Shown here one piece after another: positions 25,837-35,200 of a DNA stretch of 64,000 bases (its first letter is position 1; each line of letters starts with the position of its first letter). The notes below the pieces were generated by a model. The model did no database searches. It saw only the letters and a list, made by a program, of their open reading frames with translations, and had not been told where the DNA came from. Position numbers and translations under genes: made by a program. Origin of the DNA: Luteolibacter sp. Y139 (lineage in GTDB: Bacteria; Verrucomicrobiota; Verrucomicrobiia; Verrucomicrobiales; Akkermansiaceae); assembly GCF_038066715.1 (NCBI RefSeq), contig NZ_JBBUKT010000001.1, positions 868,001 to 932,000 on the forward strand. The letters run 5' to 3'.

Positions 25837-28422
25837 ATGCCCCGTCGACTTCTTGTTTGGTTGCCGCTGCTGGCCACCTCCCATCTTTCCGCAGAAAGCA
25901 CGCCCGATCCCGCGAAGCTCGAGTTCTTCGAGAAACGTGTGCGTCCGATCCTGTCGGAGAATTGCTACGGTTGCCACTCCGCCGACACCAAGGCCGCAGG
26001 CGACCTGCGTGTGGACGACCTCAATGGCTTGCTTGCCGGCGGCAACAACGGACCCGCGGTCGTGCCCGGCGACCCGGAGAAAAGCCTGCTTATCCAGCGT
26101 ATTGTCCACACGGAGAAACGTCTGCTGATGCCGAAGGAAAGCGATCCGCTCAGTGAGACCCAGATTGCCGATCTTAAAACCTGGATCTCCGATGGCGCGG
26201 CATGGCCGGTGGAAGCACTCCCGAGCGACTCCGGCAAGACCGCCGCGAAGTACGATAATCTCCGTAAAACGCACTGGGCGTGGCAACCGCTGTCGCGACC
26301 GGCCACGCCGGCAGTCAGCGATCCCTCGTGGCCGAAAGGAGAGATCGACCATTTCATCCTGGCCAAGCTTGAAGCGGAGAAGCTGCCACCGGTCAGCGAT
26401 GCCGATCCCGCGACATTACTGCGGCGGCTGACCTTCGACCTCACGGGCTTGCCTCCATCGCCCGAAGCCATTGAAGCCTTCGTTCGCGATCCTTCACCGC
26501 AAGCGTACGAGAAGGAGGTTGATCGCTTGCTCGCCTCGTCTTCCTTCGGCGAGCGCTGGGGCCGCCATTGGCTGGATGTCGCCCGCTACGGCGAATCCAC
26601 CGGACCATCGAGAAACATCCCCTACCCTCACGCGTGGAAGTATCGTGACTACGTCCTCGATGCTGTGAATCGCGATGTGCCTTTCGATCGCTTCCTGCAG
26701 GAGCAGATCGCCGGTGACCTCCTGCCCGCAAGCACCGCCGAGGAGAAGGATCGCCTGCTAACAGCCACCGGCTTTCTCGCACTGGGAGTCAAGGACGTGA
26801 ACCAACGCTTCAAGGTCCGCTTCCAGATGGACAATGTGGACGAGAAAATCGACACCGTCACCCGCTCGGTGCTGGGCCTCACGGTGAGTTGCGCTCGTTG
26901 CCACGATCACAAGTTCGATCCCGTCCCGACCACCGACTACTACTCGCTCGCTGGCATCTTCACCTCGACCGAAGACGGCGCGGGCGTGCGCAACAAGATG
27001 GGCGGCAATGGCCTGGACTACTATGATTCCAGGAATCTGATCCGGCTTTCCACCGAAGTGCCACCACCACCTGCCGAAGAGGTGGCTGCCTTGGAAGCGA
27101 AGGTAGCCGAGGCAAAGAAGGCATGGGATGGGATTCGCGGAACTCCAGAGGGCCTGAAGCCAGGCAAGAACGGCCAGCCTACCCAGCGCCCCTTCCGACT
27201 TCGCTACGAACGCGCCCAAACAGAACTCCTCGCGCTCACCGACCCGGCTGCTCGCGGCTACGCGGTTCACGGCGTGCGCGATGCGGAGAAAGTCGCCGAC
27301 ACCAATGTCCGCATCCGCGGCGAAGCGGAACGCCTGGGACCGACGGTGCCGCGCGGCTTCCTCACGGCCTTCGAGGTGCCCGGAGCACCGCCGGTAAATA
27401 CGGGACAAAGCGGACGCCTCGAACTCGCGAAGTGGCTGACCAGTCCCGGCAATCCGCTCACACCGCGGGTCATCGTGAACCGCGCGTGGTATCACCTCTT
27501 CGGCCAGGGCCTTGTCACGACGGTGGATAACTTCGGCACCACCGGTGATCGCCCGTCACATCCGGAATTGCTCGACTACCTCGCCTCACGCTTCGTCTCG
27601 GAAGGATGGTCCACGAAGAAACTGGTTCGCACGCTCGTCTTGAGCCGCGCCTATCAGCTCGGTTCGGATGCCCCGGAAGGTCATCGCCTGAAGGATCCCT
27701 CGAACCGCCTCATCTGGCGTCACACGCCGCGACGCATGGCGACTGAGGAAATCCGCGATGCGATCCTCGCCTCCAACGGCCGCCTCCTCGATCATCCGAA
27801 GGAAGACCCCGCGGTGAACAAGCTCCGCATGGTCGAGATCCGCGACAATGGCCCGGAAGCGAAAGGCGTCTATGACCAGGCGGACCGCGAGTTGGGCCGC
27901 AGCGTCTACCTGCCAGCGCTCCGCGGCATGATCCCGAAGTCGCTCGATGCATTCGATCCTGTGTCGCAAACGCTGGTCACGGGACAGCGCGATGCGACCA
28001 CGGTGCCGGGTCAAGCCCTGTTCTTCCTGAACTCGTCCTTCGTCCGGAGCCAAGCCTTGAGCTTCGCCGAATTGCTGGCCGCGAATTCTCAAACCGTGCG
28101 GGACAGGGTTCGCGTGCTTCACCTCAAAATCCTCGGCCGGCCGGCCTCCGAATCGGAAGTGGCGCGAGCCGTGGATTTCATCGAGCACTTCGAGAAAGGA
28201 TGGTCGAGTTCATCACCCGAGACGGAGTCGCCGGAGGCTGAGCTCGCCGAGAATACCGGGGGCACCACTTCGGACAATGGCGCCGCCAATCCCGATGACA
28301 TCCCTCGCAACGACCTCACGGCTGTCACCACCGCCATTGAAGCGAAGGACGCCGGAACCGCCTCGTGGATGAACTACATCCAAGCCCTCTACGCCTCCGC
28401 CGAGTTCCGTTTCATCCGCTGA
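25837..28422 (+). CDS. PSD1 family protein: cytochrome c-like domain with DUF1549 and DUF1553
   Basis: An 861-residue secreted protein. The signal peptide MPRRLLVWLPLLATSHLSAE is followed by a cytochrome c-like domain with C43-YG-C46-H47 (CxxCH haem site). DUF1549 follows (WGRHWLDVARYGESTG, DRFLQEQIAGDLLP, with a second CxxCH in CARCHDHKFDPVPTTDYY). DUF1553 comes last (PRVIVNRAWYHLFGQGLVTTVDNFG, TPRRMATEEIRDAILA, FFLNSSF). Such proteins are abundant in Planctomycetes and Verrucomicrobia and usually precede DUF1501 genes, as here. The role is not established; a part in polysaccharide degradation or redox chemistry is inferred from contexts with sulfatases. I chose the ATG at 25837. Confidence 0.9.
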   Translation: MPRRLLVWLPLLATSHLSAESTPDPAKLEFFEKRVRPILSENCYGCHSADTKAAGDLRVDDLNGLLAGGNNGPAVVPGDPEKSLLIQRIVHTEKRLLMPKESDPLSETQIADLKTWISDGAAWPVEALPSDSGKTAAKYDNLRKTHWAWQPLSRPATPAVSDPSWPKGEIDHFILAKLEAEKLPPVSDADPATLLRRLTFDLTGLPPSPEAIEAFVRDPSPQAYEKEVDRLLASSSFGERWGRHWLDVARYGESTGPSRNIPYPHAWKYRDYVLDAVNRDVPFDRFLQEQIAGDLLPASTAEEKDRLLTATGFLALGVKDVNQRFKVRFQMDNVDEKIDTVTRSVLGLTVSCARCHDHKFDPVPTTDYYSLAGIFTSTEDGAGVRNKMGGNGLDYYDSRNLIRLSTEVPPPPAEEVAALEAKVAEAKKAWDGIRGTPEGLKPGKNGQPTQRPFRLRYERAQTELLALTDPAARGYAVHGVRDAEKVADTNVRIRGEAERLGPTVPRGFLTAFEVPGAPPVNTGQSGRLELAKWLTSPGNPLTPRVIVNRAWYHLFGQGLVTTVDNFGTTGDRPSHPELLDYLASRFVSEGWSTKKLVRTLVLSRAYQLGSDAPEGHRLKDPSNRLIWRHTPRRMATEEIRDAILASNGRLLDHPKEDPAVNKLRMVEIRDNGPEAKGVYDQADRELGRSVYLPALRGMIPKSLDAFDPVSQTLVTGQRDATTVPGQALFFLNSSFVRSQALSFAELLAANSQTVRDRVRVLHLKILGRPASESEVARAVDFIEHFEKGWSSSSPETESPEAELAENTGGTTSDNGAANPDDIPRNDLTAVTTAIEAKDAGTASWMNYIQALYASAEFRFIR

Positions 28423-28440
28423 ATCCATTTTGAAAACACC

Positions 28441-29781
28441 ATGATTCCCTACTCACGCCGCTCCATCCTCAAGTCCGCCGGCGCGGGCTTCGCCCACCTT
28501 GCGCTCGCCGGTTTGTTAGGCCAGCAGCGCCTTGCCGCCAATCCCCTGCTGCCGAAGCTCCCGCACTTCACCCCACGGGCGAAGAAGATCATCTTCATCT
28601 TCATGGAGGGAGCGATGTCCGGCATCGATACTTTCGACTACAAGCCCGAGGTCCAGAACAACGACGGCAAGACCGGCCCCGGCGGCGGCCGGGTCACCGC
28701 CTCCAAGTTCAAGTTCAAGCAGTACGGCGAAACCGGCTCGTGGTTCTCCGAGCTGCTGCCGAATATAGCCGGCCACGCGGATAAGTTCTGCTGGCTCCGC
28801 GGCCTGCACACCGACACGCCTGCTCATCCGCAGGCCGTGGTGCAGCTCCACACCGGCAGCGCGAATGCCGCACTCACCCGCCCGAGCATGGGCGCGTGGC
28901 TGCTCTACGGCCTAGGCACGGACAATCAGGATCTGCCCGGCTACATCACCATCAATCCCTCGCCGAACTTTGGCGGCGCGGTGAACTACGGCAGCGCCTT
29001 TCTTCCCGCGCACTTCCAAGGCACGCGTATCACAGACAGCGGCTTCCTCGCCAACCTCAAGGCTGCCGAGCAAGGCCGGCTCCAGCGCCAGCAACTCGAC
29101 CTGGTGCAATCCATGAACCGGGACTATGCGGCAACCAAGGGTGCACCCGATCCTGTCGACGGCATCATCGCCTCCTACGAACTCGGCTTCCGCATGCAAG
29201 ACAAGGTGCCGGAGCTGCTCGACATCTCGAAGGAGCCCGAGCACGTGCAGAAAGCCTATGGTATCCAGGACGGCCCTGGTGGAGCCTTCGCGCGGCAATG
29301 CCTCATGGCCCGGCGCCTCAGCGAGGCCGGCGTGCGCTTCGTCGAAATTTGCCAGCCCGGATGGGATCACCACAACAACCTGCACAAGGGACTCATCGAG
29401 CGCTGCGGCAACGTCGATCAGCCGACCTCGGCACTCCTCGCCGATCTGGAGCAACGCGGCCTGTTGGAAGACACGCTCGTTTTGTTCGGATCGGAGTTCG
29501 GCCGCTTGCCGATGGCGCAGGGCCAGGATGGCCGTGATCACAATATCACCGGCTACTCGATGTTCCTCGCAGGCGCTGGCGTGAAGGCAGGATACACCCA
29601 CGGCTCCACCGACGAGTTCGGAGTCAAGGCCACCGAAGGCCGCATGCACACGAATGACCTGCATGCCACCCTGCTCGCGCTGATGGGCCTCGACCACGAA
29701 CAGCTCACCTACCCCTACGGCGGCCGCGACTTCCGCCTCACCGACGTGGCTGGCAAAGTGGCCACCGAGATTTTCGCCTGA
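28441..29781 (+). CDS. DUF1501 domain protein with Tat signal
   Basis: A 446-residue protein exported folded by the Tat system: twin arginines R6-R7 in YSRRSILKSAGAGF, then a hydrophobic stretch. It has a sulfatase/phosphatase-like fold typical of DUF1501: IFIFMEGAMSGIDTFDYKPE, WFSELLPNIAGHADKFC, GWDHHNNLHKG, LVLFGSEFGRLPMAQGQDGRDHN. It starts 18 bases after the PSD1 stop. PSD1 and DUF1501 genes form one of the most conserved pairs in this phylum, and their products probably act together in the periplasm. Biochemical function is unknown. Confidence 0.9.
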   Translation: MIPYSRRSILKSAGAGFAHLALAGLLGQQRLAANPLLPKLPHFTPRAKKIIFIFMEGAMSGIDTFDYKPEVQNNDGKTGPGGGRVTASKFKFKQYGETGSWFSELLPNIAGHADKFCWLRGLHTDTPAHPQAVVQLHTGSANAALTRPSMGAWLLYGLGTDNQDLPGYITINPSPNFGGAVNYGSAFLPAHFQGTRITDSGFLANLKAAEQGRLQRQQLDLVQSMNRDYAATKGAPDPVDGIIASYELGFRMQDKVPELLDISKEPEHVQKAYGIQDGPGGAFARQCLMARRLSEAGVRFVEICQPGWDHHNNLHKGLIERCGNVDQPTSALLADLEQRGLLEDTLVLFGSEFGRLPMAQGQDGRDHNITGYSMFLAGAGVKAGYTHGSTDEFGVKATEGRMHTNDLHATLLALMGLDHEQLTYPYGGRDFRLTDVAGKVATEIFA

Positions 29782-29823
29782 GCCCTTCCGTGGTAGGTTG
29801 TGGTCATCACCGGACAAAAAAAG

Positions 29824-29854
29824 ACCAGGGGTGCCTCGCTCAGGCACCCCTGGT
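29824..29854 (+). terminator. Strong bidirectional intrinsic terminator
   Basis: A 13-bp perfect stem (ACCAGGGGTGCCT and its complement), loop of 5 bases, then TCTTTTTAT. A run of seven A residues (29817-29823 region) precedes it, giving a T-tract for the minus strand as well. It separates the plus-strand secreted-protein operon from the convergent FAD protein gene. Confidence 0.93.
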
Positions 29855-29885
29855 TCTTTTTATGCATCCACAACCAAGGAAAGTT

Positions 29886-31271
29886 TCAGACGGCAACCGC
29901 GACAGGCGAGCTGGCTTCCAGCTCGTTCACCAGCCGCGCTGCCAATGCTGCGGTATGCAGGCGGAGCTCTGGCACCGCGGTCGCTTCGTAGTAGCGGGCG
30001 CGCAGCATCGGGCCGGTGACATACAGCCATTCCAGCGGAAAGCCATTGCGGCCAATCGCGCGGTAGTTGGGATGAATTTCCGCACCGAGGCGGAATTCAT
30101 CCGGCACCAGGAAGCCGCGGCGCAGGAGATTGGTGATCAGTGGCTGCTTGATCGTGGTGATGTCGCGTGCCGGTCCAGTGGCATCGATGATGTGATCCGC
30201 GTCCAGCCAGCGCGTGACCGCGGCACGATTCCGAGGCGCAAGGCCCAAACGCAGGCGCCCATCCTTGTTCTCCACCGAAACGATGGTGCCACGTTTCAGG
30301 TCCAGCTTGCCCTCATCGATGAGGGTCTGAAAGGCATGGAAAGTGGCCGGTGCGCACTGGTGGCGATGCACCTCCCAGAAGGGGCTGACGAAGCGCAGGA
30401 ATTTGCGGCGATCCTTTGAGGACATCTCTTGCCACAACGACGGCGTCGCCGGCCGCAGTGCCGCAAACACGTCGCGCCAATCGCCACCTTCCGCGATATG
30501 GGAAGCAAGCGCCCGGCGGAACAGCCGCAGGCTCCGCCGCAGGTCCGAGTCCGGAAGATCATCGAGTTCCGGCGGCAGCACCGGCGACGCATTTTCATGA
30601 GGACGCGGCAGCAGGCCATTGCGGGAGATCGCATGAATCGCTGCCGGCGTGCCGCGACGCTCAAGCTCGAGCACCGCATCAATCATCGTGAGCCCGGTGC
30701 CGATCACGAGCACCGTTTCGCCCGCCTTCACCTTGTCGAAGCTCGAGGTCTTGCGGGCTGGCAAGGTATGCTGCGCCCAGATCGAACCATCGAAGGCCGA
30801 GCCTTGATTGCCGGTGGCAAGCACCACCCGCGAACACATCAGCGCCGTCTGATCCTTCAAGGTCAGCACCGCCACGCTGCTGCCCGGGTTCGTCTGCACA
30901 TCGATGACCGCGCGATGATCGACGCGCAGGTTGGGACAGTGCTTCTGAGTCTCTTCCAGACAGTGCTTGATGTAGTCGCCGTAAATGCGGCGCGGCAGGA
31001 AATCCTCCGGCGAAACATGGTCACCGAGCACTCGGCGGGCGAATTTGAGAAAGTGATCCGGCTCATCCTGATACCCGCTCATCCGTCGCGCGGGGATATT
31101 GAGCAGCGCATGCGGATCATCGCGACGATAGGCAAGTCCCGGTCCCGCGTCACCGCTCTCCTCAAACAGGATCACGGGACGATCCGGCAGACGCAGCGCG
31201 AGATGAATGGCAGTGAAGGTGCCGCTGAAGCCGCCTCCGATGACGGCCACTGGGGTTTGAATATGGCTCAC
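29886..31271 (-). CDS. FAD/NAD(P)-binding protein (COG4529-like)
   Basis: A 461-residue flavoprotein. The N-terminal dinucleotide fold PVAVIGGGFSGTFTAIHLA and the second glycine-rich site TVLVIGTGLTMIDAVLELE show FAD and NAD(P) binding. ARRMSGYQDEPDHFLKFARRVLG and the closing segment (PLEWLYVTGPMLRARYYEATAVPELRLHTAALA) match the HcaR/COG4529 group of uncharacterised NAD(P)-dependent oxidoreductases. The GTG at 31271 is the best start: homology begins immediately. The gene follows the 31361-32095 gene by about 90 bases. Substrate unknown; some relatives occur with flavin-linked hydroxylation or siderophore genes. Confidence 0.8.
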   Translation of the reverse strand: MSHIQTPVAVIGGGFSGTFTAIHLALRLPDRPVILFEESGDAGPGLAYRRDDPHALLNIPARRMSGYQDEPDHFLKFARRVLGDHVSPEDFLPRRIYGDYIKHCLEETQKHCPNLRVDHRAVIDVQTNPGSSVAVLTLKDQTALMCSRVVLATGNQGSAFDGSIWAQHTLPARKTSSFDKVKAGETVLVIGTGLTMIDAVLELERRGTPAAIHAISRNGLLPRPHENASPVLPPELDDLPDSDLRRSLRLFRRALASHIAEGGDWRDVFAALRPATPSLWQEMSSKDRRKFLRFVSPFWEVHRHQCAPATFHAFQTLIDEGKLDLKRGTIVSVENKDGRLRLGLAPRNRAAVTRWLDADHIIDATGPARDITTIKQPLITNLLRRGFLVPDEFRLGAEIHPNYRAIGRNGFPLEWLYVTGPMLRARYYEATAVPELRLHTAALAARLVNELEASSPVAVAV

Positions 31272-31360
31272 AGCAATAAAAGTAGTTAATCTGATAGAGT
31301 ATTCCGTGAAAAAGCTGCCGGCGATCCCGAGAGACAGCCGGCAGCTATCCGTTCCACAGC

Positions 31361-32095
31361 TCAAGGAAAGATTCGGGCCAGCGTACGTGCGCGGCGGGTG
31401 ATGCGGGTCTGCGTCTGGAGCAGCCGGACCAGGAAGCGAGCCACCGCATGGATCGAGCGCGGGTCGCTCCAATCCGAGGGCACAGTCAAGCGGAGTTGCC
31501 AACGCTCATCGGGTTCGACCGGCGTCACATTGATCGCCGTCGGCACCGCGATGCGGCCGCGGATCGCGGGGATGATCACGCTCACGGTTTCCAGCGCCTG
31601 ATAGATCGCCGGAGGAATCTCGCCGGAGAGGGAGAACTCCTTCACATCAGCCGATTCGATCTCAATCAAGCCATGCGAGGCCTGGTTCTTGAATTGCCCC
31701 GCCAGATGGCCCAGCAGGTCCCACTCTTCATGGCTTGGCGCGTCTTCGTCGAGCTCCAGTGCCACCGGATTCGCCACCGGCAACAGCCGCAGGATCGCAT
31801 TTCCCGCCACCTTCGGATGCTGGGTCAGGATCTCGATGAATTGCAGCAGCACTTGGGAGGCGAGCTGCGAGGTCGGCGTGTTCCAGCCGATGAGACCCAC
31901 TACCGGCCGGTCCTCCCGCTCGTGCCCGGGGCCGACGTGGGTGAAGACGGGCGCGCCATACTTGAAGCCGAGGTAGTAGAGAGGAAAGTCAATCCTGCCC
32001 GTGAGGTGCTCGGAGAATTCGCAATGCTCCACGTATCCTTGGACGAGGTTCCGCAGATTCTTGCGCAGGTCGGGATGCAAGGTCGTGATGTGCAT
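31361..32095 (-). CDS. Protein of unknown function, possibly M14/AstE-like
   Basis: A 244-residue cytoplasmic protein. The segment PVVGLIGWNTPTSQLASQVLLQFIEIL, then ILRLLPVANPVALEL, resembles the core of zinc carboxypeptidase/succinylglutamate desuccinylase-like proteins. I do not see the full set of His/Glu zinc ligands, so catalysis is doubtful. The C-terminal half (VIIPAIRGRIAVPTAINVTPVEPDERWQLRLTVP) is unassigned. An upstream in-frame GTG at 32119 is an alternative start. It precedes the FAD protein gene and may be co-transcribed with it. Confidence 0.55.
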   Translation of the reverse strand: MHITTLHPDLRKNLRNLVQGYVEHCEFSEHLTGRIDFPLYYLGFKYGAPVFTHVGPGHEREDRPVVGLIGWNTPTSQLASQVLLQFIEILTQHPKVAGNAILRLLPVANPVALELDEDAPSHEEWDLLGHLAGQFKNQASHGLIEIESADVKEFSLSGEIPPAIYQALETVSVIIPAIRGRIAVPTAINVTPVEPDERWQLRLTVPSDWSDPRSIHAVARFLVRLLQTQTRITRRARTLARIFP

Positions 32096-32223
32096 GGTTC
32101 GGTAGGTTTTGGTTTTCACGGCGCCGGCCGAATGCCCGAACGCATCTCCTACTTAATGGTGTATTTTAATACGTCGAGGAAAAATTCCCGAAAATCGCCC
32201 ATGAAACGATCCCCTCCAAGGCG

Positions 32224-35200
32224 CTACGGCGCGGCCTTTTCCTTGTCCTTCTCGTCTTCTTCCTCGTCGTCGGAGTAACCAAGGACCTCGACCGTCACCA
32301 CGGCTTCGATCTCTTCCATGGTCGGTTCGGTCACCGGAGCCGGCGTGTTCGATTGCGGCGTGGCAGCGCCATCTCCCGCAGCTGCGGCTGCAGTCGATGC
32401 ATTCGTGACCGTGGAAACGCTCGGCGCGGATGGAGCGGCGGGAGCTCCGGCGCTTGTGCCTCCCACGGCGATGTTGCCTGCGTTCAGCACTTGGGCCGCG
32501 GCGATGTTTAGATTGCCGGAGACGCGAATGCCAGCGTCGCCAGCATCGACCGTGCCTTCCGGTGCCACCAGGTCCACGTCACCGAGCGGCACACCCGCCA
32601 CCGTCGCCAAGGCACCAATGCCACCACCCGTCGCAAGACCAGCGAGGTCCGTCTGCACGGCGGCACTCTGTGGATCGATCAGCACGCGCGTGGGCGGCGC
32701 AGAGGTGACAGTCTTCGATGACGAACCGGCCGCGATGTCGCCCTTTGTGGACCAGATGACCTGATCGCCGCCGCGCAGCGTGAAGATACGACCGATGCCG
32801 ATGTTCACGTCGTTGTTGGCGAAGGTGTAGATGTCTCCACCGCTTTCCGTGATGATTCCCGGAGGCGACTGCGGATTCCCGATCGCCGTGTTCGCGAGCG
32901 TCAGGCCACCGCCCGGCGTGAGCAGATTGATCGCGCCACCGCGGGTGGTACGGATGCTGCGTCCGCGCGTGAGGATGTCACCGGGTGCGGGTTCATCACC
33001 CATGAGCACCTTGATCGCTTCGAGCGCGGTATCGTAGTTGCCATTCTCCGCATAGTGGCGACCCGCATCGCGGAGGATCAAATAGAATACCCCGAGCGCA
33101 AGACGGGCTTTGTCTTCCTCATTGAGCGTCGCGAAGTCCACACCGGGAGCAAGCTCCTTGAGATACGCCGCACCTTCCGGCGTCGTGACATACTTCGTGA
33201 TGAAGGCGTCGAAATCGAGCGAGCTGTTAGCCAGTGAGGTCGAATCCTTCACTCCGGCTCCGATGATCAAATTCGCACCCGTGGCAGACAGTGCGGGATT
33301 GCGCGCATTCCCGATGCTCGTGATTCCCGCAGCCGTGCCATCGGCAAGCTCCGCCCCGGTGCCGAGGTCAAGCGTGCGGCCCGCGAGCACCTGCAATGTG
33401 CCCGGCCCGGCGATCTGGATGTCACCGCCATTCGCAGGGCTGTCGTTGTTCACCACGTTGCCCGTGGCATTCGCCAGCAGACGCAGCAGCGAATTCAAAT
33501 TCGAGGGGATGATGTCGCGACCCGCAGCCACCACGCTGGTATCGGTGGCACGGACGTTTTGCAGGTAGAGTGACACGTCGGTGATATCGCGACCCGCATA
33601 GATCAACGTCTCCTTCGGCGAGAACAGCGTGAGGCCGGAAATATCGCCCTCACCCGCATACAGGCGGACCGGCTCGTCGTCATCCTCATGCAGCAAGCCG
33701 GCATCGTGAAGCGCCTGCTTGACCTGCAAGATGGCCTGCGCCCCTTGAGTCGCGCCCGTCTCACGGAACAGCTTGTTGACGAAGTCCAGGAAGCCGTTGC
33801 GAGTCGAGCGAGCCAGGCTCTGGTCGAGGCCAACCAGCGCGGTGTAACCGAAGGGCGAAGTGACACCCGGGATCGAGTCGGGGTCCGCGTCGGAGACGTT
33901 GATCTTCGAGCTACCCCACGAGGTGCTGGTGCCATTGAAGGTCACGCGGCCATTCCGCTGAAGGCCGTTGATCGCTCCGCCGGCCAGCAGCTCGAGGTTG
34001 CCGGTGGCCGAGGGGAACAGCGTCAGGTTACCGGCGAGATTGATGTCGCTGTTGAAGGACGTCACATCAAGCGTCGGCGGCAGCAGCGAAACGAGCGTGC
34101 TGAAAGGAGCCGCCGAAGTCTCCGCCAGCCGCAGCCATGGCTGATAATAGGACGCCGAGGCAGGCGTGGTGCGCAGGATCTGCTCCCGGTCGATCCACGC
34201 GAAGAGGATATTCGTGGAGCTGCCGGCTCCGGCAACCGGAAGCGTCGTGTTCTCGCGCAGCGTGACCGAGCCGCCAACGGAGGAAACACTCACGCTGCTG
34301 TCCGGCGAGTAGGTGCTGAAGTAGGACTTCTGCCAGTAGGTGTTGTTGATGCCGGGCGGCAACAGGAAGGGATTCGCAACCGGGCCTAACAGCAGGTCGC
34401 CGAGCGCGGTGACGTCGAAATCGCCCTTGCCAAGGAACAGCGTGGTCGGCAGCCACGTGCTCGAGTCGAAGGTATTGGCAGCGCCGGTCAGCTGCGGGAT
34501 GGACGGCGAGCGCGTCGAGTTCGTGACGATGCTTCCTCCGGCATCCAGCGTGCCGTGGCCGCGCTCCACGTAGTAGACGCCGGCATCGATGTTATTTCCC
34601 GCGCGGACCAGCAGATCGCCGCCGCCGAGCTCAACGAGCTTGGCTGCATTCGGTGTGCCCTTCGGCATGCGCGCATTGGTCGGGATGACCGCATCGACAT
34701 TGTTGACGTTGTGCCCTGCAACGAGACTCACATCACCCCCTCCGAGCGCGCCAATACCTTGGAAGAAGTTGCTAAAATCAACCCACCACGTGGTCGAGGC
34801 GGTATCGCCGAAGCGCGAGGTGCCGAATTGGCCCGTCACCGGATCAACGTAGCCGCGGCGATAGAGCCAGTTGTTGGGAAGCTCCCGCTGCGAGTCCGCG
34901 ATGACCACGTTCTGGTTCGTGCGGGTGATGTGCTCGATATCGAGCCCCGCGAAGATCGAGACATCGCCACCGGCCATCGTATACTGCGCCGGATAAGACG
35001 GGCTCTGCTGGTTCGCGCCCAACGTGACGCTGCCGCCGGTCTGATCCAGGATCGGCACGTCAAAGGTGCCTCCCATCGTCGGATCGGCCACCACTGTGCC
35101 GGCCGTGTAGATCGTCGCGAACTGGTTCAGGAGCTGCACGCTGCGGCCTGCGCGGACGTCGATGTCGCCGGTGCCGGTGCGGATCACTTGGAAGCGGTTG

